From Candidatus Latescibacterota bacterium (GTDB taxonomy: Bacteria; Latescibacterota; UBA2968), in the NCBI GenBank assembly GCA_022824945.1, contig JAJDYX010000022.1, positions 1 to 64,000 on the forward strand: a DNA stretch of 64,000 nt. The letters are read 5' to 3'. Positions 8,527 to 16,292 of this stretch are shown in pieces. The position numbers and the translations under genes were made by a program. Each line of letters opens with the position of its first letter. Position 1 is the stretch's first letter. Below the pieces are notes generated by a model. It had not been told where the DNA came from. It saw only the letters and a program-made list of their open reading frames with translations, and did not search any database.

Positions 8527-9396
8527 ATGTCACACATTCAAGACACCTTACAAACACCACCGCAAACCACCGCGCTATTGCTCTGGTATCGCTTGCGTAA
8601 AAACCGTCTCTCCATTGTGGGAAGTATATTGATCGGTATCTTTTTGCTACTCGCCTTCGCAGCACCGTTGATAGCCCCTGCCGATCCAATGGCGCAGGCA
8701 CTCTACAATCGCTTATCGCCCCCAACACTCGAACATCCATTCGGCACAGATGATTTTGGCCGAGACATATTGAGCCGCGTCATCTATGGCGCGCGGATAT
8801 CTCTGCGCGTCGGGGTATTCGCCGTACTGATCGCCCTCGTACTGGGCACCTGCATTGGGGTCGTCGCTGGCTACTGGGGGGGATGGATAGATCAAATATT
8901 GATGCGTATGATGGACCTGCTACTTGCCTTTCCGAGCATATTGCTCGCAATCGGCATCGTAGCTATTTTGGGACCCGGCCTGGAAAATGCGATGTTAGCC
9001 GTCGGCATTGTGGCCATGCCGCAATATGCGCGCCTGATTCGCGCATCCGTCTTAACCGTAAAAGAAACCGATTATGTCATGGCTGCACGCGCCCTGGGGG
9101 CATCGGATTGGCGCATACTATGTGTGGCTGTCCTGCCCAATTGCCTCGCCCCATTGATCGTCCAGGCGACATTGGGATTGGCAACAGCAATCCTCGACGC
9201 TGCTGGACTGAGCTTTCTCGGCCTGGGAGCACAACCCCCAACACCCGAATGGGGGGCAATGTTGAGCCAGGGACGCGAACTGATTGTGCGCGCACCCTGG
9301 GTACTCACCTTTCCCGGTGGGGCGATCTTTTTCACAGTACTGGCATTTAATCTGGTCGGCGATGGTCTGCGAGACGCGCTGGATCCAAAGGCTTAA
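8527..9396 (+). CDS. ABC transporter permease, DppC/OppC type
   Basis: This second membrane subunit of the peptide/nickel importer has 289 residues. It shows the N-terminal OppC-type helix, the segment 'HPFGTDDFGRDILSRVIYGA' typical of this subunit, and the coupling motif 'MAARALGASDWRIL…LPNCLAPL' near 180-205. It is translated nine bases after dppB, from AAGGAATGA just upstream. No ATPase genes follow. The next gene is convergent, and the two stop codons share a palindromic TTAA, overlapping by 4 bp. The ATPase must be encoded elsewhere. Confidence 0.93.
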   Translation: MSHIQDTLQTPPQTTALLLWYRLRKNRLSIVGSILIGIFLLLAFAAPLIAPADPMAQALYNRLSPPTLEHPFGTDDFGRDILSRVIYGARISLRVGVFAVLIALVLGTCIGVVAGYWGGWIDQILMRMMDLLLAFPSILLAIGIVAILGPGLENAMLAVGIVAMPQYARLIRASVLTVKETDYVMAARALGASDWRILCVAVLPNCLAPLIVQATLGLATAILDAAGLSFLGLGAQPPTPEWGAMLSQGRELIVRAPWVLTFPGGAIFFTVLAFNLVGDGLRDALDPKA

Positions 9397-10628
9397 TTCA
9401 ATTTTTCCATCGGACCGAGTGCGACAAGTGCGGGATCCGCATCGAGAGGATATTTTTCGAGATAATCGGCAATGCGTGCTGGCGTAACGGCATCGATCTC
9501 CGCGCGTTCTTCCTCGAGCGTCTTGAGCGGCGTATCAGTACTCAGACTACCCACAATTTGAGAAAAGCGAGAAAGACCGTTTTCCCCACTGCAAATAATA
9601 CCCGTGGCCTGCTTGGTCTTGGCGCGCTGGAGCGCGTCGTTATCAATCCCATTTTTTAAATCCGCCATTTCGCGCCGCACAATATCGAGAACCTGAGACA
9701 CATTTTGCGGATCCACAGACAGATAAACGTAAAAAAGCCCCGCATCGCTAAAATTGATATACTCCGCCGACGCTTCATCAGCCAGACCCTGTTGAATAAC
9801 AGACCAGTAGAGCCGGCTATTGGTCGATGCGCCCAAATAAGTAGAAAGCAGATCTGCAGTAGGGGCATGATCATCGGAAGATGGCGGCGCGGGAAGCGCG
9901 AGCGCGATATGTTCGCGTGCCACGCCATCGCGTTGCACAACGCGGTTTGAAGCGTGAAAAGTCGGGATAGACTGCTCGCGACCATGATCAGACACCTGCC
10001 AGTCTCCGCAATGTTCTTCAACGGCTCGAATAATCTCATCGCGATCAAATGCACCCGTAATGACAAAAGTGAGATTATTGGGACCATAGCGCCGCTGGTG
10101 ATATTCTGCCATCAGATCGCGGGTAATAGACTTCACCGTATCCTCTGTACCCAGCACACTCTGTCCCAGGGGATGATCGCCAAAAGCCTCTTGAATGAGA
10201 TCGTCGATAATAAGCGCGTCGGGCTGGTCGTGATACATCGCAATCTCTTCGAGAATGACCTTCTTTTCCATATCAAACTCATCCGATGGCAAATTGGCGC
10301 GCATCATATCGCTGAGAATCTCGATAGAATCCGTCGCCCGATCACTTTGCACCCAGTGAAAATAGGCCGTACCCTCCCACCAAGTGTAGGCATTCCACAT
10401 AGCGCCCAGATCATCGACATCGAGCGAAAGTTGCCGCCAGTCGCGCCTGGGCGTCCCCTTGAAACACATGTGTTCGAGAAAATGTGAAATCCCCAAAAGG
10501 TCTGAAGCTTCATCGCGCGATCCCGTCTGGGCAAAAAAACCCAGCGCAGCCGAGCGAATGCGAGGAATCGTTTCAAAAACAAGCGAGAGACCATTGTCGA
10601 GGGTATGCGTGGAGAAAGGTGAAGACAT
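9393..10628 (-). CDS. M16 family zinc peptidase (active-site intact)
   Basis: This is a 411-residue insulinase/processing-peptidase-type metalloprotease. The inverted zinc motif H49-F-L-E52-H53 is intact, and the distal glutamate is expected in 'MEKKVILEEIAMY' near 125-130. Length fits the bacterial half-size M16B class, whose members often work as heterodimers. The start at 10628 is chosen because AGGAG precedes it and because a longer frame would run into the PhyH gene. It is the last gene of a minus-strand set: inactive M16, PhyH-like dioxygenase, then this one. The inactive paralogue at 11571-12815 is the probable partner. No signal peptide is present, so action is probably cytoplasmic. 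Confidence 0.9.
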   Translation of the reverse strand: MSSPFSTHTLDNGLSLVFETIPRIRSAALGFFAQTGSRDEASDLLGISHFLEHMCFKGTPRRDWRQLSLDVDDLGAMWNAYTWWEGTAYFHWVQSDRATDSIEILSDMMRANLPSDEFDMEKKVILEEIAMYHDQPDALIIDDLIQEAFGDHPLGQSVLGTEDTVKSITRDLMAEYHQRRYGPNNLTFVITGAFDRDEIIRAVEEHCGDWQVSDHGREQSIPTFHASNRVVQRDGVAREHIALALPAPPSSDDHAPTADLLSTYLGASTNSRLYWSVIQQGLADEASAEYINFSDAGLFYVYLSVDPQNVSQVLDIVRREMADLKNGIDNDALQRAKTKQATGIICSGENGLSRFSQIVGSLSTDTPLKTLEEERAEIDAVTPARIADYLEKYPLDADPALVALGPMEKLN

Positions 10629-10671
10629 GAATTGCTCCTGGAAAAACAGTGAAACGTAAAACGCTGATAGC

Positions 10672-11535
10672 TTATAAACTCTTCGCCATTGCAATCGCTT
10701 CGTGCTCGGGCAAATAGGGCACATCCGTGCGATCCCAACTGCGTCTGCCTGCAACACAGTGAATACCCATCAGTTGTCGCTTTTGGGGCGTATCAGCCCA
10801 ATCGACAACGCTTTGCGGCGGTGGACTCGCAATCCACTTTTTCACAAAAAAGGGCATATAGCCATAAATAACGATGCGCCGATCCATTGCACTGGTATTG
10901 GCACATCCCGTATGCCAGCAGACCACGTTCCACAGCACGGCATCGCCAGCATTGAGAGCCATCTTCTTCATATTGGGCATGGTTTCCAGAGCATCTCCCG
11001 AATATTCTTCTTTGGTCGGATAATCCGGATTTGTGTGTGTACCAGGTACCAGTGAAAAGCATCCCATGTCTTCAGTCTGATCGTCAATAAAATAAAAAAC
11101 TTTAATCTTGAGCGTATATTGCGGGTGCGTCCAGGGCGGCCAGTCTCGGTGCCAGTTCGTGTGTGCAGCGGTGCCCGCATGGTGATTGTGATAGAGCATT
11201 TCCATCACCTGATAATCCGGACCGACAATATTTTTCACATAGGGAATAACACTGGGATTATTGGCCAAATCGAGAATGGTCTCATCTGTGTCAAAATCCG
11301 GGCGAATAGTATGCGCGTGCGGCCCATTGCCATAACCATTTCGGAACTTGCCGAGCCGGAGTTCTTCTTCCCGCTCTGCGAGCGTCTCTGACTCGCGGCG
11401 GTCAAACGCCCGTCGCACCCGATCCAGACCAATGGGTTCAATGGCATTTTTAATCACAATATACCCATTCTCATCGTAAAAAGCGCGCTCCTCATCGGTG
11501 GGGGACAAATATTGTATTGCCTCAATTGTTGCCAT
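10672..11535 (-). CDS. Phytanoyl-CoA dioxygenase (PhyH)-like Fe(II)/2-oxoglutarate oxygenase
   Basis: This 287-residue enzyme is of the PhyH fold. The iron ligands are visible as H129-R-D131 and a distal H208 (CWHTG), with an arginine pair at 219-220 that would hold 2-oxoglutarate. 'FSLVPGTH' near 160-167 is the usual core strand. The start has AGGAG upstream. It sits between two M16 peptidase genes on the same strand with gaps of 35 and 43 bp, so the three are probably co-transcribed. The substrate is unknown; the family hydroxylates lipids, amino acids and natural-product intermediates. Confidence 0.9.
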   Translation of the reverse strand: MATIEAIQYLSPTDEERAFYDENGYIVIKNAIEPIGLDRVRRAFDRRESETLAEREEELRLGKFRNGYGNGPHAHTIRPDFDTDETILDLANNPSVIPYVKNIVGPDYQVMEMLYHNHHAGTAAHTNWHRDWPPWTHPQYTLKIKVFYFIDDQTEDMGCFSLVPGTHTNPDYPTKEEYSGDALETMPNMKKMALNAGDAVLWNVVCWHTGCANTSAMDRRIVIYGYMPFFVKKWIASPPPQSVVDWADTPQKRQLMGIHCVAGRRSWDRTDVPYLPEHEAIAMAKSL

Positions 11536-11570
11536 AAATTGCTCCTGTGAGAAATAGGTGGCGTTATGCG

Positions 11571-12815
11571 CTACATTATCTCTTTATTCTCCAGCGGTCG
11601 AGGCCCCAAAACCAGCAATGTACCAGGTCCTGGAGGAAAAGTCTCAATATATTGCGGAATCTGATCGAGGGTAACGGCATCAATGCCAGCGGCGATTTCG
11701 TCAATCGTTCGCACGCGGCCCTCGAGAAATAAATCTTCAATAATACCTCCAGCACGGCCCTCGGGCAAATCGCCAATGGTAAAAAGGCGCCCCTTGAGCA
11801 CTGTCTTGGCCCGAATGAGTTCTTCGGCAGTGACATCGCGGCGCAATCGCGCAAGCTCCGATTGGCAGACATCCAGAGTCTCCTGGGCGCGGTCGGCAGT
11901 GGTACCTGCATAAACAGCCATCAGACCGCCACCGCGGTATGCCTGATAAAAAGCCGACACACTATACGCCAGGCCGCGTTTTTCGCGGACCTCTGTAAAT
12001 AATCGGCTCGATCCACCGCCGGAAAGAATGGCGATGGCGAGTTGCCCCGCGTAATAGAGGTCGTGACCTCTTGGAACACCACAAGAAAGCAGGCAAATAT
12101 GGGCTTGTTCCGATGGCTTTTCATGATGTACACTGCGGTCAGCAACAGAAATGGGATGGACCCCCTCGCTGTCCGCTGATTCACCTGTCCACCCACCAAA
12201 AACATCGCCAATAGTCTCGATCACACTCTCCGCAACCAGACCGCCTGCAACCCCAATGAGCAGATGGGCTGGCCTGCAATGTGCATCCCAATGGCGGCGA
12301 ACACCCGCAGGTGTAATAGCCGACACTGTATCGGGTTCTCCAAGGGGAAGCCTGCCCATCGGTGAGCCAAGCCCCGCCTTATAAGCCATATACATGGCTT
12401 GTTGTATGGGGTTGTCCTCCAGGCGTTTGAGTTCCTCAAGAGTGATGGTCTTGGCGATCTCGATCTGGTCACTGGGAAAAGACGCACTGCGAAAAAGTTC
12501 GGCATAAAGTTCGAGTGCGGATTTAAATTTGTCGGGCAGAACTTGCGCGAGAAAAGAGGTATGTTCGACAGAGGTCGAAGAACTGCGCCTTATCCCAAGA
12601 CCGTCAAAAGCATCAAATATAGCGCGTGCGTCATGCCTGGGCGTACCCTTAAAAAGAACATCTTCTGCAATGCGCGTAATGCCCAATCTGTCGTTGGGAT
12701 CATCTTTCGCACCAAAAATAAAACGAAATGAAACAACAAGCGATTGCGCGCCAGGCATGGGTTCGACAACCGCGCGAATGCCGTTGTCGAGAGTATAAAT
12801 TTGTGGTTCGGACAT
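11571..12815 (-). CDS. M16 family peptidase-like subunit lacking the HxxEH zinc site
   Basis: This 414-residue protein has the M16 fold pattern throughout: 'YTLDNGIRAVVEPMPGA' at the start, 'LFKGTPRHDARAIFDAFDGLG', and a C-terminal 'EKRGLAYSVSAFYQAYRGGG'. At the catalytic position, where H-x-x-E-H is expected, it reads R-I-A-E-D. Two zinc-binding histidines are therefore missing and it should be inactive. In M16B pairs the inactive chain supplies the conserved R/Y substrate-binding motif of the second half, seen here in 'REKRGLAY'. The start at 12815 is supported by TGAGGACC. It is the first gene of the operon that also encodes the active M16 chain. Confidence 0.88.
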   Translation of the reverse strand: MSEPQIYTLDNGIRAVVEPMPGAQSLVVSFRFIFGAKDDPNDRLGITRIAEDVLFKGTPRHDARAIFDAFDGLGIRRSSSTSVEHTSFLAQVLPDKFKSALELYAELFRSASFPSDQIEIAKTITLEELKRLEDNPIQQAMYMAYKAGLGSPMGRLPLGEPDTVSAITPAGVRRHWDAHCRPAHLLIGVAGGLVAESVIETIGDVFGGWTGESADSEGVHPISVADRSVHHEKPSEQAHICLLSCGVPRGHDLYYAGQLAIAILSGGGSSRLFTEVREKRGLAYSVSAFYQAYRGGGLMAVYAGTTADRAQETLDVCQSELARLRRDVTAEELIRAKTVLKGRLFTIGDLPEGRAGGIIEDLFLEGRVRTIDEIAAGIDAVTLDQIPQYIETFPPGPGTLLVLGPRPLENKEIM

Positions 12816-13034
12816 TGTGGTCCTCAGATAATAATGTAAGGGCAGTGCCCCCGTATAAGCATGTGCCGTAATGATTCTATACGGCAAGCACTACGGGCAA
12901 GCTCCTGTGACCGCCCAAAGGATGCAGGGGCGATATCTCTGCGCTCGCCCGATTGTTTTTTTATGTAATAACATGAACATATATTGTCAATAGATATTGT
13001 GACACTTATCCCCTTTCAGGAGGTCATCATCTTC
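12816..13034. other. Divergent intergenic region between the M16 operon and the Ldh-family gene
   Basis: This region must carry promoters for both directions. GGGCGA (12928-12933) and TCGCCC (12945-12950) form a small hairpin followed by a run of seven T at 12955-12961, a weak terminator-like signal in the plus direction. The stretch 12962-13008 is AT-rich and contains two ATATTGT copies. I could not fix a promoter. Confidence 0.35.
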
Positions 13035-14009
13035 ATGAACGTCAAAGTCGAAAATTTGCGTGCGTTATGCCAATCTATTCTGACCGATCGCGGACTCGAC
13101 GTGGCTGACGCGCATATTGTGACAGATATTTTGATCGAAGCCGAATTGCGCGGGCGCCCAACACACGGGATGATCCGCTTATCCGGCATAGCCGAGCGCG
13201 TATCTCAAGGCACTCAATCACCCGTGGTAGTGGAAAAAGACGCGCCGGCTTATGCCCTCATCGATGGACGGGATAATCTGGGCTATCTGGTGGCACATCG
13301 GTGTGCATGCACCGCGATAGACAAAGCCAGGCAAAGTGGAGTCGGCGTTGTAGGGACGCGCGATACGAGCCACAGCGGAATGCTGGGATATTACGCCTCG
13401 ATGATTGCCGATACAGGACTGGTCGGACTGGTTATGTGCAACACAGGCCCGCGCATTGTCCCCTGGGGCGGGCAACAGCCCATACTTGGAACAAATCCCA
13501 TAGCAGCGGGATTCCCCGCAGCAGAAGGCCAGGTACTGGTCGATTTTTCATGCGCGGCAATTACCAATGGCGAAATTTTGGTGGCACTCAAAGACGGCAA
13601 AGAAATTCCCGCAGGACGCGCACTGGGACCAGATGGCAAGCCTACAACCGACCCCGAGCAAGCGCGCGCGGGTGGGGCATTGCCCTTTGGCGAACACAAA
13701 GGATACGCTTTAAGTGTAATGATTCAAATCTTTTCTGGTGTGTTGCTCAATGCTGCACCTGTACCTGAAATGGGAAAAAATTACGGGATTTTCATGCTGG
13801 CCATTGATCCCTCAATTTTTTTGGGAATGGACATTTTTCAATCGGGCGTTAGCGAAGTCATCCACGCCATTAAAAATTCAATGTCCGCAGATGGCGTAAC
13901 CGAAATCTTGATCCCGGGTGAGCGCGCCTTCAGAGAACGCGCGATGCGGATACAGTCGGGTGTGGATATCGACGATGAATTAATGGAAGAACTCCAGCAA
14001 TTAGCGTAG
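13035..14009 (+). CDS. Ldh family (malate/L-lactate/ureidoglycolate-type) NAD(P)-dependent oxidoreductase
   Basis: This 324-residue protein is of the Ldh2/YbiC/DlgD family, which reduces 2-oxoacids with NAD(P)H in a fold unrelated to classical lactate dehydrogenases. Typical segments are 'ADIL.EAELRGRPTHGM', with the catalytic His in 'PTHGM' near residue 43, 'DTSHSGMLGYYASM', 'NTGPRIVPWGG…LGTNPIA' and 'PFGEHKGYALSVM'. The ATG at 13035 is preferred over one 51 bp upstream because AGGAGGT lies 11 bases before it. It stands alone upstream of the lysine riboswitch and is not under its control. The substrate cannot be predicted. Confidence 0.85.
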   Translation: MNVKVENLRALCQSILTDRGLDVADAHIVTDILIEAELRGRPTHGMIRLSGIAERVSQGTQSPVVVEKDAPAYALIDGRDNLGYLVAHRCACTAIDKARQSGVGVVGTRDTSHSGMLGYYASMIADTGLVGLVMCNTGPRIVPWGGQQPILGTNPIAAGFPAAEGQVLVDFSCAAITNGEILVALKDGKEIPAGRALGPDGKPTTDPEQARAGGALPFGEHKGYALSVMIQIFSGVLLNAAPVPEMGKNYGIFMLAIDPSIFLGMDIFQSGVSEVIHAIKNSMSADGVTEILIPGERAFRERAMRIQSGVDIDDELMEELQQLA

Positions 14010-14077
14010 AGATGTGTCCTGTCACCTCTTTACCCTTGACAGCCCGAATGTGGTTGGCTACCTTTCCGTTCCGCAAG

Positions 14078-14262
14078 GGTAGAGGCGCGAGCGATCATCA
14101 GTATGCGGCGCAGGAGGCGAAACGGAGTACTGCTCCACTGTGCCAACAAAAAGGGATCGTTCGCCGAAGTCCTGGCCTGTTTCGCCACAGGGCAGGGCTG
14201 GTTCAGTGGATAATATCTGCTGAACTGTCACGGGAAAAGTTTCCGTGGAGAGCTCTCTTGTT
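14078..14262 (+). promoter_or_regulatory. Lysine riboswitch (L box) controlling dapA
   Basis: The leader matches the lysine-riboswitch consensus in order. The 5' side of P1 and the core is AGAGGCGCGAG (14081-14091), followed by a CAGTATG turn (~14098). Next come GGAGGCGAAAC (~14112), GCCGAAGT (~14163) and CTGTCACGGGAAA…CCGTGGAGAGCTCTC (two runs), which closes P1 near 14259. This RNA binds L-lysine and switches off lysine-synthesis genes. Its target, dapA, starts 95 bp downstream, and a T-run terminator lies between them. The boundaries are approximate. It explains why the long open frame through here is not part of dapA. Confidence 0.9.
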
Positions 14263-14284
14263 CGCGAGATTTTCTGCTGCGTTT

Positions 14285-14327
14285 AGCGTCTGGCGATCGA
14301 TACCCTTGAGAAGCCGGCGCTTTTTTT
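14285..14327 (+). terminator. Intrinsic terminator of the lysine riboswitch expression platform
   Basis: AGCGTCTGGC (14285-14294) pairs with GCCGGCGCT (14313-14321) with one bulged T and one G·T pair. Seven T follow immediately (14321-14327). It lies between the aptamer and the dapA ribosome site, as expected for lysine-induced premature termination. Confidence 0.75.
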
Positions 14328-14356
14328 ATCGCAAAGTGCAGAAACTGGAGGTTTTT

Positions 14357-15385
14357 ATGTTGCAAGGATGTCATACGGCCTTAATCACACCCCTGACTGC
14401 CAACCATGCCCTGGACCAGGATGGTCTGGAAAAACTGGTGGCATTTCAGATTTCTGAAGGGATTGATGGCCTTTTGGCCTGCGGCACGACGGCTGAGAGT
14501 CCAACCCTGAGCAATGATGAACAAAGCTTGATTACACGCGTAGTGTGCAGCCAGGCCCGAGAGCAGTGCCGCGCCATTGGAGGAGCTGGCAGCAACTCCA
14601 CGGCAAAAACCTTAAAAGCAGCCGAATACGCCGCGCAAGTGGGTGCGGACGCCATCCTGCTCGTCGATCCCTATTACAACGGACCGAGTTCTCTGGAAAT
14701 TCGCAAAGAATACGTCGAACCCGTGGCCCGTGCATTTCCCGAATTGGACATGATCCCCTATGTCATACCCGGTCGGTCCGGCACGAAATTGCTCCCCGAA
14801 GACCTCGGTATCTTGTTTTCCGAATACAAAAATGTGAACACTGTGAAAGAGGCCACAGGCGATCTGGGCAACATGGCGCGCACCCGCGAATGTTGCGGAG
14901 ATGCGTTTTCGATCATGTCCGGTGACGACGACAAAACTTATGACATGATGACCAGTGACCAGATTGACGCCGCGGGTGTAATCAGTGTGATTTCCAATGT
15001 GGCACCTGGTCCTGTGACAAAAATGGTACATGCCCTTCAAAGCGGAGACATGGACGAAGCAGACCGCCTGCACGCTGCACTGAAACCCTTATTTGGTATG
15101 GTCGGCGTTGTGTCCGAAGAACAAACACCTTATGGCGCGACAGAAGTCAAGGCGCGCAACCCATTGCCGGTAAAAACCCTGATGAATATTTTGGGCATGC
15201 CGGCTGGGCCGTGTCGCCAGCCATTGGGAAAAATGAACCGCGCTGGACTGGATATCGTGCTGGAAATTGCCCGCGAAGTACAGGCCAATAACCCGGAGGT
15301 ATTTGCACCCGTAGCATCATTCTTTGGTACAGACGTAGCGCAACGCTTGAACGATGATACGGTACTGGAAGGACTGGTGTATTGA
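14357..15385 (+). CDS. dapA: 4-hydroxy-tetrahydrodipicolinate synthase
   Basis: This enzyme condenses pyruvate with aspartate semialdehyde at the first committed step to diaminopimelate and lysine. The catalytic set is visible: 'GTTAES' at 43-48, Tyr135 in 'IPYVIPGR', and Schiff-base Lys164 in 'NTVKEATGD'. At 342 residues it is some 50 longer than usual, mainly through a C-terminal extension, so a related pyruvate-dependent aldolase is possible. The lysine riboswitch upstream and dapB downstream support the DapA call. The ATG at 14357 has GGAG eight bases upstream; an open frame extends 345 bp further upstream but only through the riboswitch. Confidence 0.9.
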   Translation: MLQGCHTALITPLTANHALDQDGLEKLVAFQISEGIDGLLACGTTAESPTLSNDEQSLITRVVCSQAREQCRAIGGAGSNSTAKTLKAAEYAAQVGADAILLVDPYYNGPSSLEIRKEYVEPVARAFPELDMIPYVIPGRSGTKLLPEDLGILFSEYKNVNTVKEATGDLGNMARTRECCGDAFSIMSGDDDKTYDMMTSDQIDAAGVISVISNVAPGPVTKMVHALQSGDMDEADRLHAALKPLFGMVGVVSEEQTPYGATEVKARNPLPVKTLMNILGMPAGPCRQPLGKMNRAGLDIVLEIAREVQANNPEVFAPVASFFGTDVAQRLNDDTVLEGLVY

Positions 15386-15387
15386 TC

Positions 15388-15425
15388 AGTAGGTGCGGGT
15401 TTGAAACCCGCACCTACTATTTTTT
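15388..15425 (+). repeat. Near-perfect palindrome between dapA and dapB (dispersed repeat, terminator-like)
   Basis: AGTAGGTGCGGGTTT (15388-15402) and AAACCCGCACCTACT (15404-15418) are exact reverse complements with a single G between, followed by A and six T. I recall this GGTGCGGGTTTGAAACCCGCACC type as a widespread intergenic palindrome. Read as protein it gives the 'VGAGFKPAPT' peptide that pollutes many annotations. With its T-tract it could stop or slow transcription between dapA and dapB. Confidence 0.8.
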
Positions 15426-15434
15426 GGAGCACTT

Positions 15435-16241
15435 ATGATTAAAGTAGGTATTTGTGGTATTGCCGGGCGGATGGGACAGCGTATTTCTCATCTGACCCTC
15501 GAAGCCGATGGTTTAGATTTGGGTGGTGGAATCGAGTTTCCAGGTCATCCCGTAATTGGAAAAGACATTGGTGAAGTCATAGGCGTTCCTCCCAAAGGTA
15601 TATCAGTAGTGGATACTGTCGAGGCGATGGCGGATAATGTCGATGTAATCACGGCATTCACCGCGCCTCCTGACCCGACAGTTGTCGCAGCAGAAATAGC
15701 GGGACGCGCTGGCGTGCCGATGGTCATTGGCACAACGGGTTTGTCTCCCGATCAGGTAGAGACCATGACACATGCCTTAAAAAATGTCGCCTGTGTATTC
15801 GCGCCCAATTTTAGCGTAGGAGTAACGGTGCTGGTGCAACTCGTCGAAGAAGCCGCGCGCATTTTGGGCGGCGATTACGATGCAGAAATTGTCGAAGCGC
15901 ACCACCGGTTTAAAACCGACGCGCCTTCGGGAACGGCTTATGCACTGGCCGAAGCCGCAGCAAGGGGATTGGATCGCAACTTGCAAGAAGTGGGCGTATA
16001 TGGTCGCTATGGCGATACGGGCGCACGAACACGCGAAGAAATCGGCGTACACGCCATTCGCGCTGGCGATATTGTCGGCGAGCACACGATCATGTTTGGG
16101 GGCATTGGAGAAACCATCGAACTCGCCCACCGCGCTCAGAGTCGCGATACATTCGCCTCCGGCGTGATTCGGGCCATCCCCTTTGCCGTCGAAGCCGACC
16201 CTGGGATGTACGACATGCGCGATGTATTGGGGTTGAGATGA
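15435..16241 (+). CDS. dapB: 4-hydroxy-tetrahydrodipicolinate reductase
   Basis: This NAD(P)H-dependent enzyme carries out the second step of the diaminopimelate/lysine pathway. The nucleotide loop is 'GICGIAGRMGQRI' at 5-17. The signature is H156-H157-R-F-K160-T-D-A-P-S-G-T-A, with the proton-donor histidine and substrate lysine in place. Length (268 aa) is normal. It follows dapA by 49 bp, across the palindrome at 15388-15418, with GGAGC eight bases before the ATG. Co-regulation with dapA by the lysine riboswitch is likely, unless the palindrome uncouples the two. Confidence 0.95.
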   Translation: MIKVGICGIAGRMGQRISHLTLEADGLDLGGGIEFPGHPVIGKDIGEVIGVPPKGISVVDTVEAMADNVDVITAFTAPPDPTVVAAEIAGRAGVPMVIGTTGLSPDQVETMTHALKNVACVFAPNFSVGVTVLVQLVEEAARILGGDYDAEIVEAHHRFKTDAPSGTAYALAEAAARGLDRNLQEVGVYGRYGDTGARTREEIGVHAIRAGDIVGEHTIMFGGIGETIELAHRAQSRDTFASGVIRAIPFAVEADPGMYDMRDVLGLR

Positions 16242-16246
16242 GAAAG

Positions 16247-16280
16247 GTAAGACGCAAAACTAAGATGTAAAACGCAAAAG
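16247..16280. repeat. Heptanucleotide tandem repeat in the dapB-transaldolase gap
   Basis: The 7-mers GTAAGAC and GCAAAAC (16247-16260), then GTAAAAC and GCAAAAG (16267-16280), are variants of one unit. The same unit recurs at 10649, 45585 and 59063, always between genes. Confidence 0.6.
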
Positions 16281-16292
16281 AGGAGGAAATTC

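Noticed and set aside
10629-10757. N-terminal extension of the active M16 peptidase by 43 residues
   Set aside because: It would overlap the PhyH gene's 3' end, has no M16 similarity, and AGGAG sits before the ATG at 10628.
14012-14356. In-frame N-terminal extension of dapA by 115 residues
   Set aside because: The extension runs through the lysine riboswitch and its terminator, has no protein similarity, and the ATG at 14357 has a good ribosome site.
15388-15418. A peptide gene across the dapA-dapB palindrome
   Set aside because: The frame reads the 'VGAGFKPAPT' peptide known from mistranslated palindromic repeats, lacks a ribosome site and runs antisense into dapA.
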